64,000 nucleotides of DNA from Flectonema sp. DT1601 (Eukaryota; Euglenozoa; Diplonemea; Diplonemida; Diplonemidae): NCBI GenBank assembly GCA_964019425.1, contig OZ025846.1, positions 434,001 through 498,000 on the forward strand, given 5' to 3'. Numbering within the stretch: the first letter of the stretch is position 1; each line of letters starts with the position of its first letter. The notes under the pieces were generated by a model. It saw only the letters and a list, made by a program, of their open reading frames with translations. It ran no database searches and had not been told where the DNA came from. Made by a program: the position numbers and the translations under genes. Below, piece by piece: positions 1-15,700 of this stretch.

Positions 1-42
1 ATTTGGTTTTGTATTGTCGTTTATCTTCGTGTTTGTTTGTTT

Positions 43-76
<34 letters not shown>

Positions 77-356
77 CCCCTTCGTCCTACATCATCAGGA
101 GGGGAAAAAAAAAAAGGAGTATATAAAAAAAAATGAATAGGGAGTCCTTCCTAGTGGATAAACAAGGTTATTCTACATCTCTTATCGTCTGTGAGAAGTC
201 TCGCACTTTATTGAAAATAAATGTATCCCAGCATTCAATTTAATTCAAACACAAAAAAAAAAAGCGTGTGAATTATTGGGAGGGGGACATCGGACATATA
301 CCAGACATATCTCTTATAGGTTATATGGTATAAGTTTCAAGAAGAAGAAGAAAAAA

Positions 357-387
<31 letters not shown>

Positions 388-548
388 TTTCTTAGTTTGT
401 CTTATCGATCCTCTGCATTGCAAGTTTGCTTTTACAACTACTTCGTCATCATCCGTCAGAGATGGTTGTTATTTTATTTTATTTTAGTATAATAAAGTTT
501 TATTACTGTTTTTCTACATTAATTAAGAGGGGGGTTTTGAATCAATCA
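1..548. other. AT-rich upstream region with homopolymer tracts
   Basis: No gene is supported here. There is a T tract of about 30 bases near 47-76 and an A tract of about 25 bases near 352-376. The stretch 481-520 resembles 57991-58030 in the 3' intergenic region (shared core TATAAAGTTT-type sequence, then TTATTACTGTTT and CTACATT). It is therefore more likely promoter or leader than coding sequence, although the first gene's reading frame stays open through it. Confidence 0.5.
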
Positions 549-3426
<2,878 letters not shown>

Positions 3427-3894
3427 GAGTATCAATGCCAGTTTAGTGATTCATACATTCGTACTAACTAACTTCATCACATTTCTGTATTGGTATACTC
3501 TGATATTGTTTTTTATGTTAATTGTTTTGTTTCTATCCTCTATTGTTTTTAGTATTGTCGGTTTCAATTTTTTGTCACTTGATGATGTAAAGAAGTTTGT
3601 CTGCATCCTTACTTTCTACTATCAAAAAGCTAACACTTTTTAATAGATCATTCACATCTTGTTGTGGTCAACACACTGCAACTTTATCTCATTCTTCTGA
3701 TTAGCTTACTACGAATAGGAAAAAGAAAAATAACCAGCTAGTGCGACCAGTTGTAAAATTTTAATATTTTAATAACAATAATACAATTACGAGATTAAAC
3801 TTTCACAATTAGATCTGCTTGCACACAGTTATTGCTCCCAAGAACTAACCGTATCATAAAGAGAATTTACCAAAACAGATTACAACCACACAAA
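3427..3894 (+). other. Upstream region of the first array gene
   Basis: This T/A-rich interval contains no supported gene. Similarity to the leaders of the other four array genes starts only around 3815-3829 (the ACAG ending at 3828 and the TTATTGCTCCC after it). The DNA upstream of that is unique to this copy. The first array gene therefore has a different promoter from the other four. Confidence 0.6.
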
Positions 3895-6800
3895 ATGCGT
3901 AGAATATTGTGCCCGGTGGCACTCTTCAGTGCCACGGCTTACGGATTGGCTCCGGATCCCTCGCTGTTCTCTCGGGATCTCATTTTCTTTCAGGACAGAA
4001 GCAACGATCCAAAGCATCCCGATTCTGATCGAGTGATTGGTTGGTTGTCGCAGTCTGGGAACAACTGGTACGGTGATGAATTGCGTGCGGACCTTTCGTT
4101 TCACGTGTTTGAAGCGAATTGCACAACTGAGTACAGAGAGTTCATAAAGTCCGGTAATTTCTACAATGGAGAATGTGACTTTCTGAAGATGCCTGTTCCC
4201 CCTTTTGGATCAGTTGAAGGAGAAGATGACTACCAATGTACTGGGGGTGGTGACTGCCATCTATTAGTAGTTGACAGAGAGAGGAACTTATTATTTGAGC
4301 AGTGGAAGACTGATATTGTGGGAGGAGGTGCGCAAGACAATCCGTATAATGGGGGATGCGCCACCGCCTGGGACCTGACGAAGGACTACGGTTGGAATAC
4401 GGTGAAGGGATACGACTACAACAGACCTGGTCGTGGTATTGACTGTACTTCTGCGGATGCCGGGGGTCTTCCCATCACTCCTCTTCTCTTCACGCCTGAG
4501 GAACTCGATGCTGGAGTAATCAGACACGCTTTGAGGTACGTGCTTCCGAACAAGAACATCCGGAGGAGAAAGTTTGTGTTTCCCATCACCCACGGAACAT
4601 CAACATCGGGTCCTGCGAATGCTCCTCCTTACGGTGCGCAACTCCGATTGAAGTCAACTGCTGAACTGAAGGCTGCGTATCCGAGTCGTGACTTCGACGG
4701 TTTGTCGAAAGGAGCGAAGGTGATCATCACAGCCCTGCAGACGTACGGAATGTTCTTAACTGATGGAGGTAGGATTCCATTGATGGGAACGAGTGACAGG
4801 TACTCGAGTATCAAGTATTGTGATCACGACAGGTACACTTACTGTGATGACGATCCAAACAGGTTGTTCCACTCTCACGATTTGAAGTTCTTGGGAGCTA
4901 AGGATTTTGAGATGCTTGACAACGGAGGAGTTGAAAGAGATGTTGGAGGTCAGGGATGCAGTCTTCTGAATCCGTGGGTTGAACCTGCTGCTCCAACTTG
5001 TGTGACGACTGACTCTCCGAACGTGATTCCGACTACGACGCCGACTTCAATCCCAACAGCAATCCCTACGGCTGTTCCGACTGCGGTTCCGACGTCGTTT
5101 CCAACGGCAATTCCAACCAGGACACCAGCTGTAGTCACTACCGTAGTACCAACTGCAGTACCAACGGCAGTTCCGACGGCAACACCTACTTCGATACCGA
5201 CTGCTCCTACACCAATTCCAACTTCAGTTCCGGTAGTTCCTGCGACACAGACTCCGGCATCTGTACCTACTTCGGGGGACTCGCTGTTCTCTCGGGATCT
5301 CATCTTCTACCAGGACAGAAGCAACGATCCAAAGCACCCCGATTCTGATCGAGTGATTGGTTGGTTGTCGCAGTCTGGGAACAACTGGTACGGTGATGAA
5401 TTGCGTGCGGACCTTTCGTTTCACGTGTTTGAAGCGAATTGCACAACTGAGTACAGAGAGTTCATAAAGTCCGGTAATTTCTACAATGGAGAATGTGACT
5501 TTCTGAAGATGCCTGTTCCCCCTTTTGGATCAGTTGAAGGAGAAGATGACTACCAATGTACTGGGGGTGGTGACTGCCATCTATTAGTAGTTGACAGAGA
5601 GAGGAACTTATTATTTGAGCAGTGGAAGACTGATATTGTGGGAGGAGGTGCGCAAGACAATCCGTATAATGGGGGATGCGCCACCGCCTGGGACCTGACG
5701 AAGGACTACGGTTGGAATACGGTGAAGGGATACGACTACAACAGACCTGGTCGTGGTATTGACTGTACTTCTGCGGATGCCGGGGGTCTTCCCATCACTC
5801 CTCTTCTCTTCACGCCTGAGGAACTCGATGCGGGAGTAATCAGACACGCTTTGAGGTACGTGCTTCCGAACAAGAACATCCGGAGGAGAAAGTTTGTGTT
5901 TCCCATCACCCACGGAACATCAACATCAGGTCCTGCGAATGCTCCTCCTTACGGTGCGCAACTCCGATTGAAGTCAACTGCTGAACTGAAGGCTGCGTAT
6001 CCGAGTCGTGACTTCGACGGTTTGTCGAAAGGAGCGAAGGTGATCATCACAGCCCTGCAGACGTACGGAATGTTCTTAACTGATGGAGGTAGGATTCCAT
6101 TGATGGGAACGAGTGACAGGTACTCGAGTATCAAGTATTGTGATCACGACAGGTACACTTACTGTGATGACGATCCAAACAGGTTGTTCCACTCTCACGA
6201 TTTGAAGTTCTTGGGAGCTAAGGATTTTGAGATGCTAGACAACGGAGGAGTTGAAAGAGATGTTGGAGGTCAGGGATGCAGTCTTCTGAATCCGTGGGTT
6301 GAACCTGCTGCTCCAACTTGTGTGACGACTGACTCTCCGAACGTGATTCCGACTTCGACGCCAACTTCGATACCGACTGCTCCTACACCAATTCCAACTT
6401 CAGTTCCGGTAGTTCCTGCGACACAGACTCCGGCATCTGTACCGAATTCGGGGGACTCGCTGTTCTCTCGGGATCTCATCTTCTACCAGGACAGAAGCAA
6501 CGATCCAAAGCACCCCGATTCTGATCGAGTGATTGGTTGGTTGTCGCAGTCTGGGAACAACTGGTACGGTGATGAATTGCGTGCGGACCTTTCGTTTCAC
6601 GTGTTTGAAGCGAATTGCACAACTGAGTACAGAGAGTTCATAAAGTCCGGTAATTTCTACAATGGAGAATGTGACTTTCTGAAGATGCCTGTTCCCCCTT
6701 TTGGATCAGTTGAAGGAGAAGATGACTACCAATGTACTGGGGGTGGTGACTGCCATCTATTAGTAGTTGACAGAGAGAGGAACTTATTATTTGAGCAGTG

Positions 6801-9800
6801 GAAGACTGATATTGTGGGAGGAGGTGCGCAAGACAATCCGTATAATGGGGGATGCGCCACCGCCTGGGACCTGACGAAGGACTACGGTTGGAATACGGTG
6901 AAGGGATACGACTACAACAGACCTGGTCGTGGTATTGACTGTACTTCTGCGGATGCCGGGGGTCTTCCCATCACTCCTCTTCTCTTCACGCCTGAGGAAC
7001 TCGATGCTGGAGTAATCAGACACGCTTTGAGGTACGTGCTTCCGAACAAGAACATCCGGAGGAGAAAGTTTGTGTTTCCCATCACCCACGGAACATCAAC
7101 ATCAGGTCCTGCGAATGCTCCTCCTTACGGTGCGCAACTCCGATTGAAGTCAACTGCTGAACTGAAGGCTGCGTATCCGAGTCGTGACTTCGACGGTTTG
7201 TCGAAAGGAGCGAAGGTGATCATCACAGCCCTGCAGACGTACGGAATGTTCTTAACTGATGGAGGTAGGATTCCATTGATGGGAACGAGTGACAGGTACT
7301 CGAGTATCAAGTATTGTGATCACGACAGGTACACTTACTGTGATGACGATCCAAACAGGTTGTTCCACTCTCACGATTTGAAGTTCTTGGGAGCTAAGGA
7401 TTTTGAGATGCTAGACAACGGAGGAGTTGAAAGAGATGTTGGAGGTCAGGGATGCAGTCTTCTGAATCCGTGGGTTGAACCTGCTGCTCCAACTTGTGTG
7501 ACGACTGACTCTCCGAACGTGATTCCGACTTCGACGCCAACTTCGATACCGACTGCTCCTACACCAATTCCAACTTCAGTTCCGGTAGTTCCTGCGACAC
7601 AGACTCCGGCATCTGTACCGAATTCGGGGGACTCGCTGTTCTCTCGGGATCTCATCTTCTACCAGGACAGAAGCAACGATCCAAAGCACCCCGATTCTGA
7701 TCGAGTGATTGGTTGGTTGTCGCAGTCTGGGAACAACTGGTACGGTGATGAATTGCGTGCGGACCTTTCGTTTCACGTGTTTGAAGCGAATTGCACAACT
7801 GAGTACAGAGAGTTCATAAAGTCCGGTAATTTCTACAATGGAGAATGTGACTTTCTGAAGATGCCTGTTCCCCCTTTTGGATCAGTTGAAGGAGAAGATG
7901 ACTACCAATGTACTGGGGGTGGTGACTGCCATCTATTAGTAGTTGACAGAGAGAGGAACTTATTATTTGAGCAGTGGAAGACTGATATTGTGGGAGGAGG
8001 TGCGCAAGACAATCCGTATAATGGGGGATGCGCCACCGCCTGGGACCTGACGAAGGACTACGGTTGGAATACGGTGAAGGGATACGACTACAACAGACCT
8101 GGTCGTGGTATTGACTGTACTTCTGCGGATGCCGGGGGTCTTCCCATCACTCCTCTTCTCTTCACGCCTGAGGAACTCGATGCTGGAGTAATCAGACACG
8201 CTTTGAGGTACGTGCTTCCGAACAAGAACATCCGGAGGAGAAAGTTTGTGTTTCCCATCACCCACGGAACATCAACATCAGGTCCTGCGAATGCTCCTCC
8301 TTACGGTGCGCAACTCCGATTGAAGTCAACTGCTGAACTGAAGGCTGCGTATCCGAGTCGTGACTTCGACGGTTTGTCGAAAGGAGCGAAGGTGATCATC
8401 ACAGCCCTGCAGACGTACGGAATGTTCTTAACTGATGGAGGTAGGATTCCATTGATGGGAACGAGTGACAGGTACTCGAGTATCAAGTATTGTGATCACG
8501 ACAGGTACACTTACTGTGATGACGATCCAAACAGGTTGTTCCACTCTCACGATTTGAAGTTCTTGGGAGCTAAGGATTTTGAGATGCTTGACAACGGAGG
8601 AGTTGAAAGAGATGTTGGAGGTCAGGGATGCAGTCTTCTGAATCCGTGGGTTGAACCTGCTGCTCCAACTTGTGTGACGACTGACTCTCCGAATGTGATT
8701 CCGACTACGACTGTACCGACAGCTGTACCAACAGCAACGCCAACGTCAATCCCAACAGTAGTCCCTACGGAAGTTCCAACAGTGAAGCCAACGTCAATCC
8801 CTACAGCAGTACCAACAGTTACACCCACGGCAATCCCAACGTCAATCCCTACAGCGGTGCCAACAGCAACGCCAACGTCAATGCCAACAGTAGTTCCGAC
8901 GTCCATTCCTACAGCATTACCAACAACGACGCCAACGGCGGTGCCAACGTTAGTGCCTACTGCGGTCCCTACAGCTACGCCCACAGCCATCCCAACAGTA
9001 GTACCAACTTCAATCCCTACTGCAGTTCCGACAGCGACTCCAACTGTCATCCCAACTGCAATACCAACTTTGATCCCGACGGCTATTCCAACAGTGAGGC
9101 CAACAGCAATCCCTACGGTGGTCCCAACAACGACTCCAACGGTAATCCCAACAGTAGTACCAACTGCGGTACCTACAGCGACACCAACAGCCATCCCTAC
9201 GATTGTACCAACAGCGAATCCGACGGCAATCCCAACAGCAGTACCAACTTCAATCCCAACAGCAGTACCTACAGCGACACCAACAGCCATCCCTACGATT
9301 GTACCAACAGCGAATCCGACAGCAATCCCAACAGCAGTACCAACTTCAATCCCAACAGCAGTACCTACAGCGACACCAACAGCCATCCCTACGATTGTAC
9401 CAACAGCGAATCCGACAGCAATCCCAACAGCAGTACCAACTTCAATCCCAACAGCAGTACCTACAGCGACACCAACAGCCATCCCTACGATTGTACCAAC
9501 AGCGAATCCGACGGCAATCCCAACAGCAGTACCTACAGCGACACCAACAGCCATCCCTACGATTGTACCAACAGCGAATCCGACGGCAATCCCAACAGCA
9601 GTACCAACTTCAATCCCAACAGCAGTACCTACAGCGACACCAACAGCCATCCCTACGATTGTACCAACAGCGAATCCGACAGCAATCCCAACAGCAGTAC
9701 CTACAGCGACACCAACAGCCATCCCTACGATTGTACCAACAGCGAATCCGACGGCAATCCCAACAGCAGTACCTACAGCGACACCAACAGCCATCCCTAC

Positions 9801-10809
9801 GATTGTACCAACAGCGAATCCGACAGCAATCCCAACAGCAGTACCAACTTCAATCCCAACAGCAGTACCTACAGCGACACCAACAGCCATCCCTACGATT
9901 GTACCAACAGCGAATCCGACAGCAATCCCAACAGCAGTACCAACTTCAATCCCAACAGCAGTACCTACAGCGACACCAACAGCCATCCCTACGATTGTAC
10001 CAACAGTGAATCCGACAGCAATCCCAACAGCAGTACCAACTGCAATCCCTGCTGCAGTACCAACAGCGACACCAACTGCCGTCCCTACAGCTGTTCCAAC
10101 AGCAAATCCGACGGCAATTCCAACGACTGTGCCAACTTCAATCCCTACGGCGGTTCCCACAGTGATTCCAACTGTAATCCCAACAGCAGTACCAACTTTA
10201 ATCCCAACTGCAGTTCCCACAGCGACACCAACTGCCGTCCCTACAGCTGTTCCAACAGCAAATCCTACGGCAATTCCAACGACTGTACCAACAGCAATCC
10301 CTACTGCAGTTCCAACCTCAATTCCTACGCCAACAGCAGTACCAACAGCGACTCCAACTGCAATTCCAACAGCTGTGCCAACAGCGGTTCCTACGGCGAC
10401 CCCAACAGCAATTCCAACAGCAAAGCAAACTGTGGTTCCGACAGAGACACCAGCGACAATGTCAACAGCCGTCCCAACAGAGATCCCAACAGTAATTCCG
10501 ACAACAGCAATCCCTACTTCGGTTCCAACAACTTCTAGCGAGAGTGATGATGGAAGTAGTCAGAACAGTGATAGCAGTCAAAGCGCAAGTAGCAGTAGTG
10601 GTAGCGGTAGCGGTGGCAATGGAAGCGGATTGAGCTTGTGGACTTATGTGTTAATGGTGCTGGCAGGGTTGCTCGTCGTGGGTGGGATTATTGCAGCATA
10701 TATTGTTAAGCTGAAGAGTGTGGCTGGAGCTAAGTTGTTGAGTAATAGTTCAGCTGGGAAGTCCTTAATGCAAGAGATGCCAGAGAAGCATACGCATGTT
10801 CAAGTCTGA
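3895..10809 (+). CDS. Array gene 1: giant type I surface protein, four domains and long Pro-Thr stalk
   Basis: The protein has 2304 residues. A signal peptide (residues 1-18) is followed by four near-identical Cys-rich domains starting at about residues 22, 462, 854 and 1246, each about 355 residues with ten cysteines and an N-C-T glycosylation site. A Pro-Thr stalk (about 1600-2212) of P-T-x-x units, a Ser/Gly hinge, one membrane helix (about 2246-2271) and a 33-residue tail follow. Domain spacing is 1320, 1176 and 1176 bases because the first linker has 48 extra Pro-Thr-rich codons. The ATG at 3895 is chosen because it gives the signal peptide; the frame is open 21 codons further up but only from a TTG. 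From memory, the domain core (G-L-P-I near H-A-L-R, then R-L-K and Y-G-M) resembles an uncharacterised bacterial secreted family. Adhesin or glycocalyx roles are inference. Confidence 0.9.
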   Translation: MRRILCPVALFSATAYGLAPDPSLFSRDLIFFQDRSNDPKHPDSDRVIGWLSQSGNNWYGDELRADLSFHVFEANCTTEYREFIKSGNFYNGECDFLKMPVPPFGSVEGEDDYQCTGGGDCHLLVVDRERNLLFEQWKTDIVGGGAQDNPYNGGCATAWDLTKDYGWNTVKGYDYNRPGRGIDCTSADAGGLPITPLLFTPEELDAGVIRHALRYVLPNKNIRRRKFVFPITHGTSTSGPANAPPYGAQLRLKSTAELKAAYPSRDFDGLSKGAKVIITALQTYGMFLTDGGRIPLMGTSDRYSSIKYCDHDRYTYCDDDPNRLFHSHDLKFLGAKDFEMLDNGGVERDVGGQGCSLLNPWVEPAAPTCVTTDSPNVIPTTTPTSIPTAIPTAVPTAVPTSFPTAIPTRTPAVVTTVVPTAVPTAVPTATPTSIPTAPTPIPTSVPVVPATQTPASVPTSGDSLFSRDLIFYQDRSNDPKHPDSDRVIGWLSQSGNNWYGDELRADLSFHVFEANCTTEYREFIKSGNFYNGECDFLKMPVPPFGSVEGEDDYQCTGGGDCHLLVVDRERNLLFEQWKTDIVGGGAQDNPYNGGCATAWDLTKDYGWNTVKGYDYNRPGRGIDCTSADAGGLPITPLLFTPEELDAGVIRHALRYVLPNKNIRRRKFVFPITHGTSTSGPANAPPYGAQLRLKSTAELKAAYPSRDFDGLSKGAKVIITALQTYGMFLTDGGRIPLMGTSDRYSSIKYCDHDRYTYCDDDPNRLFHSHDLKFLGAKDFEMLDNGGVERDVGGQGCSLLNPWVEPAAPTCVTTDSPNVIPTSTPTSIPTAPTPIPTSVPVVPATQTPASVPNSGDSLFSRDLIFYQDRSNDPKHPDSDRVIGWLSQSGNNWYGDELRADLSFHVFEANCTTEYREFIKSGNFYNGECDFLKMPVPPFGSVEGEDDYQCTGGGDCHLLVVDRERNLLFEQWKTDIVGGGAQDNPYNGGCATAWDLTKDYGWNTVKGYDYNRPGRGIDCTSADAGGLPITPLLFTPEELDAGVIRHALRYVLPNKNIRRRKFVFPITHGTSTSGPANAPPYGAQLRLKSTAELKAAYPSRDFDGLSKGAKVIITALQTYGMFLTDGGRIPLMGTSDRYSSIKYCDHDRYTYCDDDPNRLFHSHDLKFLGAKDFEMLDNGGVERDVGGQGCSLLNPWVEPAAPTCVTTDSPNVIPTSTPTSIPTAPTPIPTSVPVVPATQTPASVPNSGDSLFSRDLIFYQDRSNDPKHPDSDRVIGWLSQSGNNWYGDELRADLSFHVFEANCTTEYREFIKSGNFYNGECDFLKMPVPPFGSVEGEDDYQCTGGGDCHLLVVDRERNLLFEQWKTDIVGGGAQDNPYNGGCATAWDLTKDYGWNTVKGYDYNRPGRGIDCTSADAGGLPITPLLFTPEELDAGVIRHALRYVLPNKNIRRRKFVFPITHGTSTSGPANAPPYGAQLRLKSTAELKAAYPSRDFDGLSKGAKVIITALQTYGMFLTDGGRIPLMGTSDRYSSIKYCDHDRYTYCDDDPNRLFHSHDLKFLGAKDFEMLDNGGVERDVGGQGCSLLNPWVEPAAPTCVTTDSPNVIPTTTVPTAVPTATPTSIPTVVPTEVPTVKPTSIPTAVPTVTPTAIPTSIPTAVPTATPTSMPTVVPTSIPTALPTTTPTAVPTLVPTAVPTATPTAIPTVVPTSIPTAVPTATPTVIPTAIPTLIPTAIPTVRPTAIPTVVPTTTPTVIPTVVPTAVPTATPTAIPTIVPTANPTAIPTAVPTSIPTAVPTATPTAIPTIVPTANPTAIPTAVPTSIPTAVPTATPTAIPTIVPTANPTAIPTAVPTSIPTAVPTATPTAIPTIVPTANPTAIPTAVPTATPTAIPTIVPTANPTAIPTAVPTSIPTAVPTATPTAIPTIVPTANPTAIPTAVPTATPTAIPTIVPTANPTAIPTAVPTATPTAIPTIVPTANPTAIPTAVPTSIPTAVPTATPTAIPTIVPTANPTAIPTAVPTSIPTAVPTATPTAIPTIVPTVNPTAIPTAVPTAIPAAVPTATPTAVPTAVPTANPTAIPTTVPTSIPTAVPTVIPTVIPTAVPTLIPTAVPTATPTAVPTAVPTANPTAIPTTVPTAIPTAVPTSIPTPTAVPTATPTAIPTAVPTAVPTATPTAIPTAKQTVVPTETPATMSTAVPTEIPTVIPTTAIPTSVPTTSSESDDGSSQNSDSSQSASSSSGSGSGGNGSGLSLWTYVLMVLAGLLVVGGIIAAYIVKLKSVAGAKLLSNSSAGKSLMQEMPEKHTHVQV
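9177..10060 (+). repeat. Nested coding repeat in the long stalk of array gene 1
   Basis: About ten units of 72 or 96 bases encode 24 or 32 residues of [12 protein letters not shown] type. The long form adds P-T-S-I-P-T-A-V. The order is three long, one short, one long, two short, two long and a final variant with Val for Ala. The period keeps frame, so gain or loss of units changes stalk length without frameshift. Other frames also remain open for hundreds of codons because the repeat lacks stops. Confidence 0.9.
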
Positions 10810-12767
10810 GTTAACTTTCTTTTGACTGACTTCATGCATCTCCTCCCGTCTGCTTTGAAATTTTATGTGGTTATTAATTTCCCTGTTTCCTCCCCTTGTG
10901 TTAACCTTTTGAGTGGCGTGTTTTTATATTATTTGTGAACATTCGCTTCAATAAAGTGATAGCTGCATTTAGTTCACTTGTCTTATTAACTGCAATCGAG
11001 AGCGTCACAAGCTTCTTTGCAGATTGTTCTTTCCATCATCAACAAAAAAAACTAAAACAAAAAAACTTCCTCTCAATTTCAGTAGTTGGCTTAAGCAGCT
11101 TTTTTTTTATATTAGCAAGTTATTATGAAAATAAACTTCACGAGACAATTACCTGTTTCATCGTAACTTTATTGAATGATTACAGTGAGTCTGGAAATGG
11201 TTTTTTAGCCTCACGAACACTTCTTCTTCCACAAGTAAGTATTTAGTTTTTCTATGCTTAATCTTTGCCGCTGCTTCATGGTTGCAAATTCACTTTTGTA
11301 CAATTCTTATTTTTGTTTTGTAAGTACGGAAGAAATACAAAGTTAGGGAGCACGATGATGTGTTCCTTTATATTTGGATCTCAGAAACTCTTGTCTTGCA
11401 TCGCGCGCAAACGATCTCTTTTCATCCATCTTGGGGAGATATACGAATGTGTGTTTCGTTGGATAAGTGTGTTGACAAAAAAAAAAGTAAAAAAATCTTC
11501 TCACCGCTGCTACTAACTTCAGCGAGAGAAAGAAACTTTCAAGCTTTCGAACCATGTAAAATGTTGTTGCTTGCGGAGTAATTTATTTATACTTCGAAAT
11601 CTGTCAAATTACAAACGAACTCATTCTTTTTGGAACTCATAAATCTTTTCTCGAATATCTGAACTAATAAAATAAATTTAATCGATCCTTTCCTTTCTTT
11701 TCCATTCCTTTCCTTTTTTTGTACTTTTATTTGTGAACTAATAAATTTCTCTTTTTTCTCTTCCTTTGTTTTGTCGTGGGAATTCTTTTATTCTTTTGTT
11801 TTGTTTTGGTCGTTAAGAGCCAAAGCTGAGTTAAGATTTACCACACCCGATATCAGTGCATACACTGGTTGTGTCTTTGGATATTTCTAATTTATAGAGA
11901 TTTTCAGATTGATGCAAAACTTTTTCATCTCAAAAAGAGATTTGTTTGCCTGTGTTGGGAAGTACATCACATTCTTCCTCTGTTTTTTTTTTCTTTTTTT
12001 TCTTTTTCAACAATAATTAGGTCCACTTCGGAGAGGGCCGTTGTTCATTAAGCTTCTGTTCTTTCCTTTATTGCCTTTGCGGTCTCTTCTTGGTTGTGGT
12101 TAGAAAGGAAATTAATTCTTCTCGTATAACTGCCGTGTGTTGTTTTGCAAGTTCGCATTGGTATTTGAAATTGATTTCTTCATTAAACTGAAGCGAAGTC
12201 CTCAACATCTTATCTCAAAACTTCTTTTGTTCTTTTTTTCTTTATATTTTTTCTAAAAAACAACCAAAATAAATAACAAGCCGGGGATGAAAAAAAAGAG
12301 AAAAAAGAATCTCCAAGGCGATGAATGTTATTTGGGAACAAAACAATGACTCGAAAATGAATAAAGTCAACTTCACGCGATTCTCTCTAGCTCCAAATAA
12401 GACTTTTTTCTGTTTACATTCCTCTCTTAAACGAGTTTGTGTCACGACCATGGTCCGTGAGCATTAATTCTATTTGACAGTTTGCTTACTACTCTTGTGA
12501 TTAGTTTTTACTATTTTTGTTGTTTCTTCAAATAGGTGAAATGATGAAATGACTCTACGACACTGATGAGTAGTTATAAACTGATGAAGGCAGTTTTTGA
12601 TTTCTTCTTTTCAATTAGATAATGAGTCATTGCTGTATTTTGTGAAACACTAAATATGATTTCAAGCAACAATCACCTTTAGAACTGCAACTTGTAGACA
12701 GTTATTGCTCCCAAGAACTAACCGTATCATAAAGAGAATTTACCAAAACAGATTACAACCACACAAA
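10810..12767 (+). repeat. Array spacer 1 (1958 bases), 3' flank of gene 1 and promoter of gene 2
   Basis: The spacer has an AATAAA at 10950-10955, about 140 bases after the stop, as a candidate polyadenylation signal. It then holds polypyrimidine-rich DNA, a relic of the downstream gene's start at 12622 and an acceptor-like ACAG ending at 12701. Its sequence near 11035-11065 defines the same 3' variant as spacer 2; spacers 3-5 have a different version there. Open frames of 60-100 codons exist but have no recognisable domain. I see no supported gene. Confidence 0.75.
12622..12690 (+). pseudogene. Decayed copy of the 5' end of the UBZ-finger gene (relic 1)
   Basis: The sequence after AGATA reads M-S-H-C-C-I-L and then a TGA at codon 8, followed by N-T-K-Y-D. 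The intact gene at 35547 reads M-S-H-C-C-P-L-C-N-T-K-Y-D. The AT-rich acceptor-like AG just before the ATG is also kept. This is the far end of the ancestral duplication unit, stranded in front of array gene 2. Confidence 0.8.
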
Positions 12768-15700
12768 ATGCGTAGAATATTGTGCCCGGTGGCACTCTTC
12801 AGTGCCACGGCTTACGGATTGGCTCCGGATCCCTCGCTGTTCTCTCGGGATCTCATTTTCTTTCAGGACAGAAGCAACGATCCAAAGCATCCCGATTCTG
12901 ATCGAGTGATTGGTTGGTTGTCGCAGTCTGGGAACAACTGGCACGGTGATGAATTGCGTGCGGACCTTTCGTTTCACGTGTTTGAAGCGAATTGCACAAC
13001 TGAGTACAGAGAGTTCATAAAGTCCGGTAATTTCTACAATGGAGAATGTGACTTTCTGAAGATGCCTGTTCCCCCTTTTGGATCAGTTGAAGGAGAAGAT
13101 GACTACCAATGTACTGGGGGTGGTGACTGCCATCTATTAGTAGTTGACAGAGAGAGGAACTTATTATTTGAGCAGTGGAAGACTGATATTGTGGGAGGAG
13201 GTGCGCAAGACAATCCGTATAATGGGGGATGCGCCACCGCCTGGGACCTGACGAAGGACTACGGTTGGAATACGGTGAAGGGATACGACTACAACAGACC
13301 TGGTCGTGGTATTGACTGTACTTCTGCGGATGCCGGGGGTCTTCCCATCACTCCTCTTCTCTTCACGCCTGAGGAACTCGATGCGGGAGTAATCAGACAC
13401 GCTTTGAGGTACGTGCTTCCGAACAAGAACATCCGGAGGAGAAAGTTTGTGTTTCCCATCACCCACGGAACATCAACATCGGGTCCTGCGAATGCTCCTC
13501 CTTACGGTGCGCAACTCCGATTGAAGTCAACTGCTGAACTGAAGGCTGCGTATCCGAGTCGTGACTTCGACGGTTTGTCGAAAGGAGCGAAGGTGATCAT
13601 CACAGCCCTGCAGACGTACGGAATGTTCTTAACTGATGGAGGTAGGATTCCATTGATGGGAACGAGTGACAGGTACTCGAGTATCAAGTATTGTGATCAC
13701 GACAGGTACACTTACTGTGATGACGATCCAAACAGGTTGTTCCACTCTCACGATTTGAAGTTCTTGGGAGCTAAGGATTTTGAGATGCTTGACAACGGAG
13801 GAGTTGAAAGAGATGTTGGAGGTCAGGGATGCAGTCTTCTGAATCCGTGGGTTGAACCTGCTGCTCCAACTTGTGTGACGACTGACTCTCCGAATGTGAT
13901 TCCGACTACGACGCCGACTTCAATCCCAACAGCAATCCCTACGGCTGTTCCGACTGCGGTTCCGACGTCGTTTCCAACGGCAATTCCAACCAGGACACCA
14001 GCTGTAGTCACTACCGTAGTACCAACTGCAGTACCAACGGCAGTTCCGACGGCAACACCTACTTCGATACCGACTGCTCCTACACCAATTCCAACTTCAG
14101 TTCCGGTAGTTCCTGCGACACAGACTCCGGCATCTGTACCGAATTCGGGGGACTCGCTGTTCTCTCGGGATCTCATCTTCTACCAGGACAGAAGCAACGA
14201 TCCAAAGCACCCCGATTCTGATCGAGTGATTGGTTGGTTGTCGCAGTCTGGGAACAACTGGTACGGTGATGAATTGCGTGCGGACCTTTCGTTTCACGTG
14301 TTTGAAGCGAATTGCACAACTGAGTACAGAGAGTTCATAAAGTCCGGTAATTTCTACAATGGAGAATGTGACTTTCTGAAGATGCCTGTTCCCCCTTTTG
14401 GATCAGTTGAAGGAGAAGATGACTACCAATGTACTGGGGGTGGTGACTGCCATCTATTAGTAGTTGACAGAGAGAGGAACTTATTATTTGAGCAGTGGAA
14501 GACTGATATTGTGGGAGGAGGTGCGCAAGACAATCCGTATAATGGGGGATGCGCCACCGCCTGGGACCTGACGAAGGACTACGGTTGGAATACGGTGAAG
14601 GGATACGACTACAACAGACCTGGTCGTGGTATTGACTGTACTTCTGCGGATGCCGGGGGTCTTCCCATCACTCCTCTTCTCTTCACGCCTGAGGAACTCG
14701 ATGCGGGAGTAATCAGACACGCTTTGAGGTACGTGCTTCCGAACAAGAACATCCGGAGGAGAAAGTTTGTGTTTCCCATCACCCACGGAACATCAACATC
14801 GGGTCCTGCGAATGCTCCTCCTTACGGTGCGCAACTCCGATTGAAGTCAACTGCTGAACTGAAGGCTGCGTATCCGAGTCGTGACTTCGACGGTTTGTCG
14901 AAAGGAGCGAAGGTGATCATCACAGCCCTGCAGACGTACGGAATGTTCTTAACTGATGGAGGTAGGATTCCATTGATGGGAACGAGTGACAGGTACTCGA
15001 GTATCAAGTATTGTGATCACGACAGGTACACTTACTGTGATGACGATCCAAACAGGTTGTTCCACTCTCACGATTTGAAGTTCTTGGGAGCTAAGGATTT
15101 TGAGATGCTTGACAACGGAGGAGTTGAAAGAGATGTTGGAGGTCAGGGATGCAGTCTTCTGAATCCGTGGGTTGAACCTGCTGCTCCAACTTGTGTGACG
15201 ACTGACTCTCCGAATGTGATTCCGACTACGACGCCGACTTCAATCCCAACAGCAATCCCTACGGCTGTTCCGACTGCGGTTCCGACGTCGTTTCCAACGG
15301 CAATTCCAACCAGGACACCAGCTGTAGTCACTACCGTAGTACCAACTGCAGTACCAACGGCAGTTCCGACGGCAACACCTACTTCGATACCGACTGCTCC
15401 TACACCAATTCCAACTTCAGTTCCGGTAGTTCCTGCGACACAGACTCCGGCATCTGTACCGAATTCGGGGGACTCGCTGTTCTCTCGGGATCTCATCTTC
15501 TACCAGGACAGAAGCAACGATCCAAAGCATCCCGATTCTGATCGAGTGATTGGTTGGTTGTCGCAGTCTGGGAACAACTGGTACGGTGATGAATTGCGTG
15601 CGGACCTTTCGTTTCACGTGTTTGAAGCGAATTGCACAACTGAGTACAGAGAGTTCATAAAGTCCGGTAATTTCTACAATGGAGAATGTGACTTTCTGAA

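Noticed and set aside
3832-3894. Upstream 21-codon extension of the array frames, repeated before all five genes
   Set aside because: It begins with TTG and would put basic sequence before a good signal peptide. The ATG at 3895 and its counterparts are better starts.
9203-10009. Gln-rich plus-strand open frame within the stalk, also at 18220-19026
   Set aside because: An out-of-frame reading of the same 72/96-base repeats, with no independent start context or domain.
8622-10220. Long minus-strand open frame of repeated Val-Gly residues, also at 17639-19237
   Set aside because: It is the antisense of the Pro-Thr stalk and stays open only because the repeat lacks stops. The sense frame has a signal peptide, domains and a membrane helix.
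10935-12451. Small open frames in the array spacers as conserved genes
   Set aside because: They are similar between copies because the copies are recent. No domain, splice structure or frame-preserving change pattern was seen.
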